From Calothrix membranacea FACHB-236 (GTDB taxonomy: Bacteria; Cyanobacteriota; Cyanobacteriia; Cyanobacteriales; Nostocaceae): DNA of 64,000 bases. The DNA lies in NCBI RefSeq assembly GCF_014696315.1, contig NZ_JACJPX010000004.1, forward strand, positions 1 to 64,000, read 5' to 3'. Every line of letters begins with the position of its first letter. The stretch's first letter is position 1. Positions 36,009-47,106 of the stretch are shown here, piece after piece. The notes beneath the pieces were generated by a model. It did not search any database, was not told the DNA's origin, and saw only the letters and a list, made by a program, of their open reading frames with translations. Both the position numbers and the translations under genes were made by a program.

Positions 36009-37631
36009 ATGAACCCTGAAGCAGTTTATCGTAGCATTCTCACGCCTTTAACATTTATTAAACGCAATGCTAAAGTATATAGTCATAAAGTTGCGATTAT
36101 ATATAAACAAAAACGCTTCACTTACGGTGAATTTGCAGAACGGATAAATTGTTTAGCCTCAGCTTTGCATCATGGGGGACTAGAAAAAGGCGATCGCGTC
36201 GCCTTTTTTTGTTTCAATACTCCCCCGATGCTAGAAGCCCATTTTGCTGTGCCTTTAGCTGGTGGTGTTTTAGTATCTATTAATACGCGTTTAGCACCAC
36301 AAGAAGTTGCTTATATATTAAATGATTGTGGTGCAAAGTTTTTATTTGTTGATACAGAGTTAGCAAATATTATTCGACCGATTCAAGATAGTTTAGATAC
36401 TGTCAAACAGATTATCAATATCCGTGACTTAGAAGAGTTTGAGCCTTTAGCAGGTGAAGATTACGAAGCATTTATCCAAACTGGTAGCAATGCAGAATTA
36501 CCTTGGATAATTGCTGATGAAATGGAGACAATTTCTATTAATTATACAAGTGGCACTTCTGGCAAACCCAAAGGTGTAATGTACTCCCACCGTGGCGCAT
36601 ATCTAAATTCTTTAAGCGAAATTATTGAAACCACATTAACGCCTAACTCAGTTTACCTCTGGACTTTACCCATGTTTCACTGCAATGGTTGGTGTTTTAC
36701 TTGGGCGGTAACTGCTATAGGTGCTACTCATATTTGTTTGCGTAAATTCTACCCTGGCACTGTTTGGAATTTAATTGCACAAGAGAGTGTCACACACTTA
36801 AATGCTGCGCCTGTAGTTCTAATTTCACTATTAAATCATCCCAACTGTCCCCAAGTTTTAGCAGCACCTCTTACCATTACAACAGCAGGCGCACCACCAT
36901 CACCAACTTTAATTGCCAAAATTAGCGCCATTGGTGCAAAAATTATTCACGTTTATGGTTTGACGGAAGTATATGGCCCTTATACAGTTTGCGAATATCA
37001 ATCAAATTGGGAAGATTTAGATATTGCAGAAAAAGCCAAACTTATGGCGCGTCAAGGCGTACCTTATATAGGTGCAGATGGTTTGCGGGTTGTAGATAAA
37101 AATATGCATGATGTTCCTGCAGATGGTCAAACAATGGGCGAAGTGGTGATGCAAGGAAATATGGTGATGACAGGTTATTATAATGACCCCAAAGCCACAG
37201 AACGTGCATTTCATGGGGGATGGTTTCATAGTGGTGATTTAGCGGTAATGCACCCAGATGGTTATATTGAAGTTCGTGATCGCATGAAAGATATCATCAT
37301 TACTAGTGGTGAAAATGTCTCTAGTATTGAAGTTGAACAATGCCTTTACCGTCATGAAGCAGTATTAGAATGTGCTGTGATTTCCATACCTCATGCTAAA
37401 CGTGGTGAGGTTCCTAAAGCCTTCGTTACCCTCAAAGAAGGAATGCAAGTTACAGAACAAGAATTAATTCAATTTTGTCGCACTCAAATTGCTGCTTTTA
37501 AATGTCCTAGTGCGATTGAATTTACTTCCCTACCAAAAACTAGTACTGGCAAAATTCAAAAATATCTTTTACGTGAAAAAGAATGGGTAGGTCATGAAAA
37601 AAAGATTTTCGGGGCTGAGGTTGACTGTTGA
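36009..37631 (+). CDS. Acyl-CoA synthetase (AMP-binding family)
   Basis: The 540-residue enzyme activates a carboxylic acid as acyl-AMP and transfers it to CoA. The P-loop-like motif is YTSGTSGKPKGVMYSH, followed by VYGLTEVYGPYTVCE, the hinge GWFHSGDLAVMHPDGYIEVRD, and the catalytic lysine in PKTSTGKIQKY. It most resembles medium-chain or aromatic acyl-CoA ligases of the plant AAE type rather than the longer FadD/AAS. The substrate is not determinable. It starts at ATG 36009 and ends directly against the convergent DUF2243 gene with no spacer. Confidence 0.93.
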   Translation: MNPEAVYRSILTPLTFIKRNAKVYSHKVAIIYKQKRFTYGEFAERINCLASALHHGGLEKGDRVAFFCFNTPPMLEAHFAVPLAGGVLVSINTRLAPQEVAYILNDCGAKFLFVDTELANIIRPIQDSLDTVKQIINIRDLEEFEPLAGEDYEAFIQTGSNAELPWIIADEMETISINYTSGTSGKPKGVMYSHRGAYLNSLSEIIETTLTPNSVYLWTLPMFHCNGWCFTWAVTAIGATHICLRKFYPGTVWNLIAQESVTHLNAAPVVLISLLNHPNCPQVLAAPLTITTAGAPPSPTLIAKISAIGAKIIHVYGLTEVYGPYTVCEYQSNWEDLDIAEKAKLMARQGVPYIGADGLRVVDKNMHDVPADGQTMGEVVMQGNMVMTGYYNDPKATERAFHGGWFHSGDLAVMHPDGYIEVRDRMKDIIITSGENVSSIEVEQCLYRHEAVLECAVISIPHAKRGEVPKAFVTLKEGMQVTEQELIQFCRTQIAAFKCPSAIEFTSLPKTSTGKIQKYLLREKEWVGHEKKIFGAEVDC

Positions 37632-38126
37632 TTATTCTGCTACTTTTCTACTTTTAATCATCAACCACCCGCACAAAATAAGTAGTACCCCAAATATTAA
37701 AAATCCTATATCCCACGCTAACTGATTTGGCCCTGGTTTCACATGATGAATACCCAAAATTTGATGATCGATTAGCCCTTCCACTACATTAAACAATCCA
37801 AAACCAAGGAGTATAGAACCCATGAAGATTTGAGATGACCAAGGAACATCTTCACGCCCACCGGCACGCCATAATAAAGCTACTCCAACTACTGTGAGTA
37901 ACCAGTCCAAGGCATGAAATAAGCCATCCCAGATCATGTTCAAATCTATATTTGAGTCATTAGTCAGTGGTCTAACATTACTTAACATATGATGCCATTG
38001 GAGGATTTGATGCAGCACTATGCCATCTACAAATCCCCCTAAACCTAAACCAAGAAAAATGCCGGCAGCAATCAGCGGTTTCGGCTGCTTGAGTACCTCA
38101 CTATTCGCCTCCATCCTCAACCTCAT
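37632..38126 (-). CDS. DUF2243 membrane protein
   Basis: The 164-residue protein has four hydrophobic helices. The DUF2243 hallmark GGFVDGIVLHQILQWHHML is in the first helix and a related GLIDHQILGIHHV in the third, which suggests an internal duplication with paired histidines. The function is unknown; His pairs in membrane helices could hold a metal or heme. The gene abuts the acyl-CoA synthetase stop tail to tail. An internal start at 38114 (MEANSE) is also possible. Confidence 0.9.
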   Translation of the reverse strand: MRLRMEANSEVLKQPKPLIAAGIFLGLGLGGFVDGIVLHQILQWHHMLSNVRPLTNDSNIDLNMIWDGLFHALDWLLTVVGVALLWRAGGREDVPWSSQIFMGSILLGFGLFNVVEGLIDHQILGIHHVKPGPNQLAWDIGFLIFGVLLILCGWLMIKSRKVAE

Positions 38127-38295
38127 AAATTAGCATTTTTACTACCTTAGAACTTTCGCTAGAGGCATATCTTCTATCTAGAGGCAAATGCTAGCGTTTA
38201 TTTTAAAGTGGAAAATTTCCTGCTAGGGAGTTCTTGCAGACTCTAATTACCATCTACAGGCATGATATAAATTGATATTCAAGAGCAATTTTCAA

Positions 38296-38775
38296 ATGAC
38301 TATTTACTTTTACAAGGTTTGGCAGCCTTATGGCTGTTTTTCTAACTTTTCTCCTCATGGAATTCAAATTCAGGGTACTTACTGGGCAACTGTTGAACAT
38401 TATTATCAAGCACAAAAGTTTGTTGGCAGTATCGATGCAGTAATTATACCAGCGATCCATAATGCCCCAACCCCAGAAGAAGCTGCTGCTTTAGGGCGAT
38501 GTAGTAGTCGCCAACTCCGTTCAGACTGGGATATTGTTAAAACTCAGGTAATGCGAGAAGCCGTATTGAAAAAGTTTCTCACTCATGCTGAGATTCGAGA
38601 CATACTGTTAAACACAGGAAATGAAATCATAGTAGAGGATTCACCTAATGATTACTTTTGGGGCTGTGGTAAAAATAAAACTGGTCAAAATCAGCTTGGT
38701 AAAGTTCTCATGAGCGTACGTGAAGAAATCCGCAAGCTAGTCTCTGTGACCGCACTTACCGAAAATTACTTGTGA
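38296..38775 (+). CDS. NADAR family protein (YbiA-like)
   Basis: The 159-residue protein belongs to the NADAR/YbiA family. Seen motifs are FSNFSPHGI, WATVEHYYQAQKF, a central ALGR-like segment and the C-terminal NDYFWGCGKNKTGQNQLGKVLM. Family members act on riboflavin-pathway intermediates or remove ADP-ribose from modified bases. No ADP-ribosyltransferase toxin lies next to it. ATG at 38296 is preferred over a non-ATG upstream extension. Confidence 0.93.
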   Translation: MTIYFYKVWQPYGCFSNFSPHGIQIQGTYWATVEHYYQAQKFVGSIDAVIIPAIHNAPTPEEAAALGRCSSRQLRSDWDIVKTQVMREAVLKKFLTHAEIRDILLNTGNEIIVEDSPNDYFWGCGKNKTGQNQLGKVLMSVREEIRKLVSVTALTENYL

Positions 38776-39269
38776 CTTTAATTACAAAATAATAGTGAAA
38801 TTTTGATTTAAGGGGAAATCAGTAAATTCTCCTTAAATCCTCTTAAAATTAATATTTTTAGTAATCAAAAATTCTTTTTTATCTCAAAATTAATTTTGAT
38901 ATTTGTATTTTTTTATACTTAAAATTGAAAATAAATTAACATTTTCTAATTTGCATAATATTACCGTATGCATCTACAAGAGCAAAGATATAAAATAAAT
39001 TACTTAATAATTAACTTTTTCTTAATCTTTCACCCTCAAAACCTGAGATTTCTTCTGAGAAATCAAAGTAGCCGTGAGTTAGCTAGACCTTGTTGATACC
39101 GCTTGTCTCTGCTTCTATTAAGTGTGGTAAGCCTCCTCAATGCAGGTCTAAAAATTTCTTCTTTGCTATGGAAGCAATTCCATAAAATTTTCAATCAAAT
39201 TCTGCTAACCAAATTTAATTAATATCAGGGTTTAAGAGTTTTATACAATTCTTTGCGTGTATATAACTA
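38776..39269. other. Intergenic region with a weak hairpin
   Basis: GATTTAAGG (38805-38813) pairs with CCTTAAATC (38831-38839) and could end the NADAR transcript, though no T-run follows. The remaining 430 bases are AT-rich and hold the promoter of the photoreceptor kinase gene. No other feature was recognised. Confidence 0.4.
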
Positions 39270-42071
39270 ATGCTATTTACTAATAAAACTGGTGCGGTGC
39301 AGCAAACCTTTGACCCAGAAAGTTTACTGCACCGAATGACTAATCAAATTAGGCGATCGCTTGAACTTCCAGACATCTTAACAGCTACTGTTGCCGAGGT
39401 GCGGTCATTTTTAGGTACAGACCGGGTGATGGTCTATCGGTTTGATGCAGATGAAAGTGGTGAAGTGATTGCTGAAGCTATCTATGAACAGCGTCTACCA
39501 TCTCTTTTGGGACTACACTTCCCTGCAAATGACATCCCACAGCACGCCAGAGAGATGTTTATAGCCATACGGCAACGGGCTATTGTAGATGTATCTACAG
39601 GAAAAATCGGTTTATCGCCCCTATATTCATCAGCTACTGATCCATTTCTACAAACAGAGGATATCTACTATCGACAGGTAGACCCATGCCATATTCAATA
39701 CTTAACTGCTATGGGTGTACAGGCTTCGCTAGTAGTGCCGATATTACACCGCAACCTCACAGATAAATCAGCAAAGCCTGAACTTTGGGGATTGTTGGTA
39801 TCGCATCACAGCCAACCTCGAACTATTTGCGAGTCGGAACTAAAAGTTATACAACAGGTTAGCGATCAGGTAGAAATTGCGATCGCTCAAAGCAATCTCC
39901 TCAGTGAAACCCGTTTTCAACGACAACAAGAAGGGATTATTAACCAAATCAGTATCTTGTTGCATCAACTACCAACAATTCAATTGCAACAAGCGCTTAA
40001 GGCAACTATTAATGCGTTTGGTGGTATCGGTGGTAGGCTTTACATCGAACAAAGTGGAGAACTTTACACTTGGGGCGACCAACCGAAATTACCTTATGAG
40101 TTGGAAAATAGCGTCATCGAACAGCATCCCGTATGGCAAAATTGGATGGCTGAATCTAAAGCCAGGCAGATTTGGGCAATTTCCGACCTTTATCAAGAAC
40201 CCCATTTCCGAGTTTTAGCCTTAGCCTTCAAAGCAACTCCAATTCGGGGATTATTGGTAATTCCCCTACATTACCGCCAAAATTTTATTGGTGTTTTAAC
40301 CATTTTTCGCCCAGAATTTGACACCGAAATCTTGTGGGCGGGACGCTGTGAGCAAAATCAGCGACAACAACTACCCCAGCTTTCCTTTGAGGTTTGGCGA
40401 GAAGAAAGAAAGGGACAAGCACCCCAATGGAAGCCAGAAGATATCTTTCTCGGACAAGCCTTGTCTTATCATTTCTCTATGGCAATTCAGCAGCAGCAAA
40501 TGTACCAAGAGGTGCAAGGCCTCAATAATAACTTAGAACAACGTGTAAAAGAACAAACTGCTGAAATCGAGAAATCACTGCATTTTAGCAAAATCATCAA
40601 GCAAATCACCGAGCAAATACGCAGTTCATTAGATTTAAATATCACCCTCCAAACCATAGTCAGGGAAGTGCGATCGCTGCTCAATTCCGATCGGGCGTTA
40701 ATTTACAAAATATTCAGCGAATCTGATGGTTATGTGATTGTAGAAGAGATTCATGGTAACTATCCATCAGCTTTGGGAACCACAGCCCCCCAAGAATGTT
40801 TTCCTGATGAGTATGCTCGTCTTTACAATCAGGGAAGAGTACGGGCAATTAATGATGTTTCCAGCGCTGGCTTGAGTGATTGTCATCGCGAGTTTTTGGA
40901 GAATCTGCAAGTACAAGCCAACTTAATTATTCCCATCAAAATGGGTACGCAACTATGGGGTTTACTCATTGCTCATCAATGTAATGCACCTCGAAATTGG
41001 CAAGATGGGGAAATTGAGTTAATGCTACAACTAGCCGATCAGGCTGCGATCGCAATTCAGCAAGCACAACTTTATGAACAAAGTCATGCTGCGGAAAATC
41101 AAGCTAAAGCTAAAGCAGAACAGTTAGAGCGGACTCTACAAGAACTGCAACAGACACAAACACAATTGATTCAAACCGAAAAAATGTCTAGTTTGGGACA
41201 GTTAGTTGCAGGGATAGCACATGAAATTAACAACCCTGTTAACTTTATTTACGGTAACCTCACTTACGCCAATGACTACACCCAACAATTACTACAGCTT
41301 TTACAACTCTATCAATCACATTATCCCGAACCAGATAGTGAAATTCGTTTAGCAGAAAAAACCATTGATGTTGGGTTTGTCGCAGAAGATTTACCCAAAA
41401 TTATCTCCTCTATGCAAGTAGGGGCTGAAAGAATCTACTCAATAGTGTTGTCTTTACGCAATTTCTCTCGTCTAGATGAAGCAGAATTTAAGCCTGTTGA
41501 CTTACACGAAGGAATTGACAACACTTTATTGATACTCCAACATCGGCTCAAATCCAATACCAATTTTCCTGGTGTCAGGCTAATTAAAGACTATGGCGAT
41601 TTACCATTAGTGAAATGTTATGCCGGACAAATGAATCAGGTATTCATGAATCTTGTCACAAATGCCATAGATGCTTTAGAAACACAAATTAAACACGATC
41701 AATCTCTCATACCTTCAATTTGTATTTCCACGAGAGTTTCTGCAGATAAATCCTTTATCCTGATTCGTATTGCCGATAACGGCACAGGCATGACAGAAGA
41801 AGTGAAAAAGCGAATTTTTGACCCGTTTTTCACAACTAAGCCTGTGGGCAAAGGTACAGGTCTTGGACTCGCTATCAGCTACCAAATTATTGTAGAAAAG
41901 CATGGTGGCATCATAGAGTGTGTGTCAGAACCAGGTAAAGGTACAGAGTTGTGGGTAGAGTTACCCCTTAATCCACTATGTAAAGTCAATAACTATGGTG
42001 TCCATTGTATGAAATTAAACTCTGAAAGATGGCAGATTAAATCTGATTTTCAAAACTTAAACAATAAATGA
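39270..42071 (+). CDS. Bilin-type multi-GAF sensor histidine kinase (knotless phytochrome/cyanobacteriochrome)
   Basis: The 933-residue soluble kinase has three GAF-type domains. GAF1 (about 25-205) is phytochrome-like, with [12 protein letters not shown] and a bilin-attachment C140-H141 in DPCHIQYL. A second GAF/PHY-like domain spans about 225-410. GAF3 (about 450-605) looks like a cyanobacteriochrome domain with C538-H539 in SDCHREFL and an additional C510 in QECF. The kinase core has H651 in AHEINNP, the N-box [10 protein letters not shown] and GTGLGLAI. No receiver domain or neighbouring response regulator is present. The architecture recalls All2699 of Nostoc PCC 7120. A light-sensing role is strongly suggested. 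Confidence 0.93.
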   Translation: MLFTNKTGAVQQTFDPESLLHRMTNQIRRSLELPDILTATVAEVRSFLGTDRVMVYRFDADESGEVIAEAIYEQRLPSLLGLHFPANDIPQHAREMFIAIRQRAIVDVSTGKIGLSPLYSSATDPFLQTEDIYYRQVDPCHIQYLTAMGVQASLVVPILHRNLTDKSAKPELWGLLVSHHSQPRTICESELKVIQQVSDQVEIAIAQSNLLSETRFQRQQEGIINQISILLHQLPTIQLQQALKATINAFGGIGGRLYIEQSGELYTWGDQPKLPYELENSVIEQHPVWQNWMAESKARQIWAISDLYQEPHFRVLALAFKATPIRGLLVIPLHYRQNFIGVLTIFRPEFDTEILWAGRCEQNQRQQLPQLSFEVWREERKGQAPQWKPEDIFLGQALSYHFSMAIQQQQMYQEVQGLNNNLEQRVKEQTAEIEKSLHFSKIIKQITEQIRSSLDLNITLQTIVREVRSLLNSDRALIYKIFSESDGYVIVEEIHGNYPSALGTTAPQECFPDEYARLYNQGRVRAINDVSSAGLSDCHREFLENLQVQANLIIPIKMGTQLWGLLIAHQCNAPRNWQDGEIELMLQLADQAAIAIQQAQLYEQSHAAENQAKAKAEQLERTLQELQQTQTQLIQTEKMSSLGQLVAGIAHEINNPVNFIYGNLTYANDYTQQLLQLLQLYQSHYPEPDSEIRLAEKTIDVGFVAEDLPKIISSMQVGAERIYSIVLSLRNFSRLDEAEFKPVDLHEGIDNTLLILQHRLKSNTNFPGVRLIKDYGDLPLVKCYAGQMNQVFMNLVTNAIDALETQIKHDQSLIPSICISTRVSADKSFILIRIADNGTGMTEEVKKRIFDPFFTTKPVGKGTGLGLAISYQIIVEKHGGIIECVSEPGKGTELWVELPLNPLCKVNNYGVHCMKLNSERWQIKSDFQNLNNK

Positions 42072-42860
42072 GTTATTACTCATTGAATTCAAAAATTGGA
42101 GAGGCGATAATTGGTGTTTTCCCAAAAATAATTCATATTTCGTTAATATTTGTGAGCAGGAAAAGTAAATTTTAGTATCCAAAAATTCTCAATTAATCTC
42201 CAAATGTTAATCTAATAATTGAAGCTAAGAAGCTTACCTGGCAGATATAACAGCTGCATTTGGAGTTAAATTAAGAGGTAAAAACGCTGTTTGATTTACA
42301 TCTGTCTCGTCAAAGAAACATCAACACCCAACACGAAAACTGATATTTCCTCAACTACTTAAATTCAGGGGGCGCTGTCACTGATTCTCATTACTTTTTA
42401 ACTAAAGTGGTGAAATCGTAGTACATCCCTGGCTAGGATACATAATTAGAGGAAAGCATTCAGCGAGTAGAAGCTTGGGTGTTGTTGTTTTTAAAGAGAT
42501 ATTTGAGTACGAATTCAAAATTCCCAATTAGCCAAGCCATAGGCAACAAGGGTTTGTCAGCTTAGAACTGTTGCTAAATTTTGAATAATTTGTATTAAGT
42601 ATTTCCAGATAGCTAATAATTATAAAATCTCTCTTGTCTATCCCCTAACAGAAGTGCCCCTATTTTTCAAGTTAGTCAATCATGGGAAAATCCCACCAAA
42701 AGGGCATGAAAAGCTTTCTTCCAGCAACAGTCAACAGTTAACAATATTTTCAAGCTAGTAGATTGCATCTTTCAAGTTTTGTAATCATTTGCGATCGCTT
42801 CCGAATTATTAAGCTTACACTTTGGATTCTAGATATGAAGTCATTGAGAGGCCACTAAAG
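42072..42860. other. Intergenic, 0.8 kb, no gene seen
   Basis: AT-rich sequence without a credible ORF lies between the photoreceptor kinase and the next hydrolase gene. GAGAGG at 42846-42851 forms a ribosome-binding site for the ATG at 42861. Nothing else was recognised. Confidence 0.5.
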
Positions 42861-43790
42861 ATGCCTACCGATTATATTCTCTTTGTCCACGGTGTAAAAA
42901 CTCATGAGAGACCAGGATTTGAGAGCTTATGCAATATTTTGTTGAATCGCATTCAAAATTCTATCAGCGATAAGTCTAGAGTTGTGAAGCCGATTTATTT
43001 TTTCTGGGGAGATCTGAATTTGGCTGCACAAAAAGAATTAGCTGCTGGATTAGAAGCTTCTCCTAAATGGAAAGATTTTTGGTTTAGAGATTTTCGCAAA
43101 GAACAGATTCTTGAGTTTGTAGGTGATGCTGCTCTTTACTTAAGCCGCCATGTTGGTACACAGGTAGTAAAAAGATTCAAGTCTGAGGCTTTCAGTGTAC
43201 TAAAAGGTGGTGACACTGGCGATCGCCTCCATGTAATCACTCATAGTTGGGGTACAGTGATTTTATTTGACATTCTCTTCGCGCGTCGCTGGGAAGATCC
43301 CATACTTGATGCTGATGTTCGCCAAATTGTTCAAGAACTGCGTAATATCCTCTTTGGCTTAGATCCCAATCCTCAATCTGGAATCCCCCTAGCTAGTATC
43401 CACACAATGGGTTCACCACTGGCGCTGTTCAGCCTTTTGAATATTAGCGGTAATATTAATGGAGTCAGCACCCATGATTTAACACCTCAACTCAGTACTT
43501 TTTTAGAAAAGCTCTATAATTTGCGTCAAAAGCCTGTTCCCTGGCGCAATTACGCCCACCCAGGCGATCCAATCGCCTACCCTTTAGAAGGCATAATGCC
43601 AATGCTTTTAGGTAGCAGCACTCGTTATGTCAATACCCAAGATGTAATTACAGACAAAGGTAATATTTTTAACCGTCCTTTTAGCCAAAGATTAATCCCA
43701 TTATTTTGGGGTGGCGAAGCGCATGGAAGCTATTGGGATAATCAATTAGTTGGTAAAACTATTAGTGAAGTCATTCAAACAGCAACTTAA
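42861..43790 (+). CDS. Alpha/beta hydrolase-like protein (lipase/esterase fold)
   Basis: The 309-residue protein begins MPTDYILFVHGVKTHERPG, with the oxyanion HG motif. The nucleophile elbow is THSWGT (Ser in H-S-W-G), the acid is probably in HPGDPIAYP and the His in GEAHGSYW. It lacks a signal peptide and resembles uncharacterised intracellular lipase-like proteins. ATG at 42861 is well supported by GAGAGG nine bases upstream; a TTG at 42822 would add 13 residues. The substrate is unknown and the gene is monocistronic. Confidence 0.82.
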   Translation: MPTDYILFVHGVKTHERPGFESLCNILLNRIQNSISDKSRVVKPIYFFWGDLNLAAQKELAAGLEASPKWKDFWFRDFRKEQILEFVGDAALYLSRHVGTQVVKRFKSEAFSVLKGGDTGDRLHVITHSWGTVILFDILFARRWEDPILDADVRQIVQELRNILFGLDPNPQSGIPLASIHTMGSPLALFSLLNISGNINGVSTHDLTPQLSTFLEKLYNLRQKPVPWRNYAHPGDPIAYPLEGIMPMLLGSSTRYVNTQDVITDKGNIFNRPFSQRLIPLFWGGEAHGSYWDNQLVGKTISEVIQTAT

Positions 43791-43886
43791 GCTATAGCAA
43801 AAGTAGCGAGGTAACAGGGAATAAGAGATAAAAGTGTACCTAGCTTTGCAAAAATCAAATAGGATTCCTATAAATTGACACGACAA

Positions 43887-43930
43887 GAGGGGAAAATCAA
43901 ACATTGTCTATTCCCCTCCTTCTGTTTTTG
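43887..43930 (+). terminator. Probable terminator of the hydrolase gene
   Basis: GAGGGGAA (43887-43894) and TTCCCCTC (43911-43918) form an 8-bp stem with a 16-base loop, followed by CTTCTGTTTTTG. It lies about 100 bases after the hydrolase stop. Confidence 0.6.
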
Positions 43931-44110
43931 AGTATGTGTTTAGCAAGTATAGTAAAGCGTTACACACTCTACAGAATTAAGCTTGAGTTTCTCCATCACC
44001 TCTAAATATATTTATTTCTACTTTAATAGGTAACGACATTGACAGTCTGTATCTAGCTAGATCGCATATTAGTAAATTAAGTCGGCATTTAAAGCGATTA
44101 GGAAAATCCT

Positions 44111-44305
44111 TTGAATAAGAACTTAATAGCTTTTATAGCTAGTTTGATTTTTAGTATTGGAGCAGCAATTATTCTCGAAGCTATAGTCAAATCCCATAAG
44201 ATACCTACATTTACAACTTTAACTATAGCTATTGTAGGCAGTTATATTTTGATGATGTTAAGTATAATACACAATTGCCTCGCTCACTCTAAGAAGAATA
44301 AATGA
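44111..44305 (+). CDS. Small membrane protein, 64 aa (TTG start)
   Basis: Two hydrophobic helices (about residues 5-23 and 34-54) are separated by a short polar loop with VKSHKIPT, and the C-terminus is basic (HSKKNK). The start would be TTG at 44111, with AGGA ten bases upstream. No family was recognised. The ORF could be a real small membrane protein; its length and non-ATG start keep confidence moderate. Confidence 0.45.
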   Translation: MNKNLIAFIASLIFSIGAAIILEAIVKSHKIPTFTTLTIAIVGSYILMMLSIIHNCLAHSKKNK

Positions 44306-44738
44306 GCTTTTGAGTATTTTGTCTCACACCCATTTAAAGAAAGTTAGCGACCGATACATACTGAGCAAGGCACAAGATTTTTAGCTCTTTACCTGTCTGT
44401 CACATTGTTTTTACAACTAGTAAAACAATTAGTATAAAATGCTATTTTTTAACAAAAATTAATCATATAAAAATGCCACCCCAAGGAGTGTTTGGAGTGA
44501 CCTCAAGCCCTAAGATGATGTATTACACACAAAATTATTATGTGCCAACTACTAGTGTGATTTACTCTACCAAAAGAAAGTTACTTCAAAGATGTATATC
44601 TATCGTAAGTATTAGAGCTTTTTGAATGGTCTTGCAACCCAAAAATGCTGGGTGAAGTCTGGGGAGAGAGAAAAGGGTAAGGGATAAATAAACCTTTCCC
44701 CTTTAACCTTTATCCTGCCAGTTCCCTTGGCGAACCTC
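44306..44738. other. Intergenic, no supported gene
   Basis: A 50-codon ATG frame (44473-44625) exists but has no clear ribosome-binding site or recognisable product. No hairpin of note was seen. Confidence 0.4.
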
Positions 44739-46862
44739 CTATTTATCCCCAGTAAAATCAACAACTATTGGTGGAATATTGCTTTGTCCGTTTGTGGTTG
44801 TTTGGGGTTTGACTATCGGTTGTGGATGTAATGGGGTTGGTAATGCCTCACCTGGCTTGGCAGTTTGATTCCACAAAATCATTGATAGTAGACCATCAAC
44901 TAAACCATTCGTGCTGCCATTACTACCACCAACAAGGATATCTGGAATCAGGCGAACATTGCGATCGCCAATAATTTGCATCAGCTGCATGGCCGTATAA
45001 CCTTGTGGCCCCAATGCTTCCACACCAGAGCGGTAGGTTTCGGCTTTCGCATTACCTGTAGCGCGGATACCTTCAGCTTCAGCCATTGCACGGAGTTTTG
45101 TACCCTCAGCTTCACCATTAGCTTGCTTAATTTGCGCTTGCGCTTTCAAGTCAGCGATGTGGACACTCTGCTCTGATTTCACCATTTCTTGCTGAATATC
45201 AGCGAGTGCTGTTTCCCGGACGAGTTGTTGTCTTTGGGTTTGCGCTGCTTGTTGCACTTCGTAAGTCTTGCGTTGTTCTTCGGCAATTTTCCGGTCTGTC
45301 TGAGTTTGCATGAGAGTTGCTGGTGGCTGAATATCACCAATTAAGGTGTCTATTGCCTGTACGTCATAAGCGCGAATTGCTACTTTAATATATTCAGCAG
45401 CTTCGGCTTGACGTTCACTTCTCGCAGTCAGAAAATCAAGGACTGTACAGTTTTGGGCAGAGTTACGGAAATAGTTACCAATGGTTGGTTCTAATACATG
45501 GTCTACGAGGTTTTGCATGGAACCAACACGGGAAATTACCTTGGGAGCATCTAAAGCACCAACGTGGATAATTTGCGCTACTTCTAAATCGAAGGCGAAC
45601 CCATCACGCGATCGCACTGTCAGCGAAGCTAGTTTAGCATCATAGCTGTGGCGTTCGGTGCGACCTGACCAGTTTAAAACTATGTTGGTCGTAGGCACCA
45701 GTTCAATCTTCATGATCCGGGAATTGAGGGGGTGCTTACCAGGATAAAGTGGTTCAACCCACACACCTTTATGTCCTTGGTTGACTAAGTTCCCGTGGGT
45801 GAAGGCTGCACCACTTACGTCTTCTTGAGCTTTACCTACGAAAGAAATTACCACGCCCACATAGCCGATGGGAATTTCTGTCATTGGCACTTGTTCAACT
45901 TGCACAAACCAAGGGTTCAAGTTCCACGAACCAGAAAGGAGAATCTGCTCTTGCAAGCCTCTGCGTCCACCTGCATCGATAAATTTCTGTCCATTCTGGA
46001 AGTTGTCATGTCCCCCAATTGTCGGCCCTGCTATTTCTCCACCAGCAATTGGTAAACCATCTAGAGTTGTGACGATGCCAACTTTATCAGATGACACACT
46101 GTACACCCGCAAATGTTCTGGATTCATGCCATGAGCAGAAGCGTTCGATGCCATGATCACTTTAAACAAAGCGGTGTTGATGCGGTAAGTACCTGCCGTC
46201 AAAAAGCCCATTTGACGGCCTTTTTCACCACCGTGGGTGAGGAATTTCCGTGCATCTTGGAAATTATCGCAATCGACAATTTTACCTAAAATGCGTTCTG
46301 GAGGGTTAGATGCACCATCTGCCGCTACAATCAAGGCGATTTCACCTTGAGGTACAACTACCACCGATTCTTTCCGCACAGAATATTGCCAAGGCCAATA
46401 ACCCCAATGCCAACCAGGAGCTAGGGTATCTGCCTGCAAACCAGCTTCCCCATTAAGAGCAATTAACCGCCCTGCGGGGAGTCCACGACCAGATAAGGTA
46501 AACTTCCTGACGACAATGCCAACTTCTCGTTCGCCAATCACCACCAAGCCGCCAAAGAACAAGGGGACAAATACAATTACACCTCCCAAAACAATAATTG
46601 GGATGAGTCCCCCAGGCAGCATTTGCATTACCTGATATTGAGTATTATTACTCGGTAACTGGGCAACGATAGGTTGTTGCTGTGTAGGTTTGACTGAAAC
46701 TGAGGCGATATCGTTTGTTGTAAACGTTTTTGTGGGTGTTGCCTTAGCAATATTGGCATAATTTACACTGCCAGCGATCGCTAACGATGCGACAACAGAT
46801 CCAGCAAAACGAGCTAATTTATTTTGTTTCCGCTTACCAAAAGAAGATTGAAAGCTGTTCAT
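44739..46862 (-). CDS. SPFH/band 7 (flotillin-like) membrane protein
   Basis: The 707-residue protein has a hydrophobic N-terminal segment, a second membrane helix near 85-108 (GLIPIIVLGGVIVFVPLFFGG) and a long SPFH domain. The domain starts GEREVGIVVRKF and includes VVPQGEIALIVAADG and IPIGYVGVVISFVG. An Ala/Glu-rich coiled coil follows (about 500-610: AQIKQANGEAEGTKLRAMAE), with a Pro-rich tail. Such proteins form oligomeric membrane scaffolds. ATG at 46862 has AGAAGG nine bases upstream and is preferred over the frame start at 46883. It has no NfeD partner nearby. Confidence 0.88.
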   Translation of the reverse strand: MNSFQSSFGKRKQNKLARFAGSVVASLAIAGSVNYANIAKATPTKTFTTNDIASVSVKPTQQQPIVAQLPSNNTQYQVMQMLPGGLIPIIVLGGVIVFVPLFFGGLVVIGEREVGIVVRKFTLSGRGLPAGRLIALNGEAGLQADTLAPGWHWGYWPWQYSVRKESVVVVPQGEIALIVAADGASNPPERILGKIVDCDNFQDARKFLTHGGEKGRQMGFLTAGTYRINTALFKVIMASNASAHGMNPEHLRVYSVSSDKVGIVTTLDGLPIAGGEIAGPTIGGHDNFQNGQKFIDAGGRRGLQEQILLSGSWNLNPWFVQVEQVPMTEIPIGYVGVVISFVGKAQEDVSGAAFTHGNLVNQGHKGVWVEPLYPGKHPLNSRIMKIELVPTTNIVLNWSGRTERHSYDAKLASLTVRSRDGFAFDLEVAQIIHVGALDAPKVISRVGSMQNLVDHVLEPTIGNYFRNSAQNCTVLDFLTARSERQAEAAEYIKVAIRAYDVQAIDTLIGDIQPPATLMQTQTDRKIAEEQRKTYEVQQAAQTQRQQLVRETALADIQQEMVKSEQSVHIADLKAQAQIKQANGEAEGTKLRAMAEAEGIRATGNAKAETYRSGVEALGPQGYTAMQLMQIIGDRNVRLIPDILVGGSNGSTNGLVDGLLSMILWNQTAKPGEALPTPLHPQPIVKPQTTTNGQSNIPPIVVDFTGDK

Positions 46863-47106
46863 AATGTGTGCCCTTCTGGGCAACTAATTATCTAACGTAT
46901 CACTTCACTGGGGCGGGGCGAAATTTCTTAAACTTGGTGTAATTTTTTTAGCAAAATAAATATACATTTGATGAGTTTGCTGCTAGCACTAAACTCAAAA
47001 ATGTTTGTTATGTAAACACTATTTATCAGTGACTCAAATTTTGATTATCTCTTGTGTAGTAACGAACCTAGCCTCATGGCGAATACTACCAGATGTGAAG
47101 ATACAG

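Noticed and set aside
44473-44625. 50-codon ATG frame in the gap before the SPFH gene
   Set aside because: No ribosome-binding site, no recognisable product and no support from position or hairpins.
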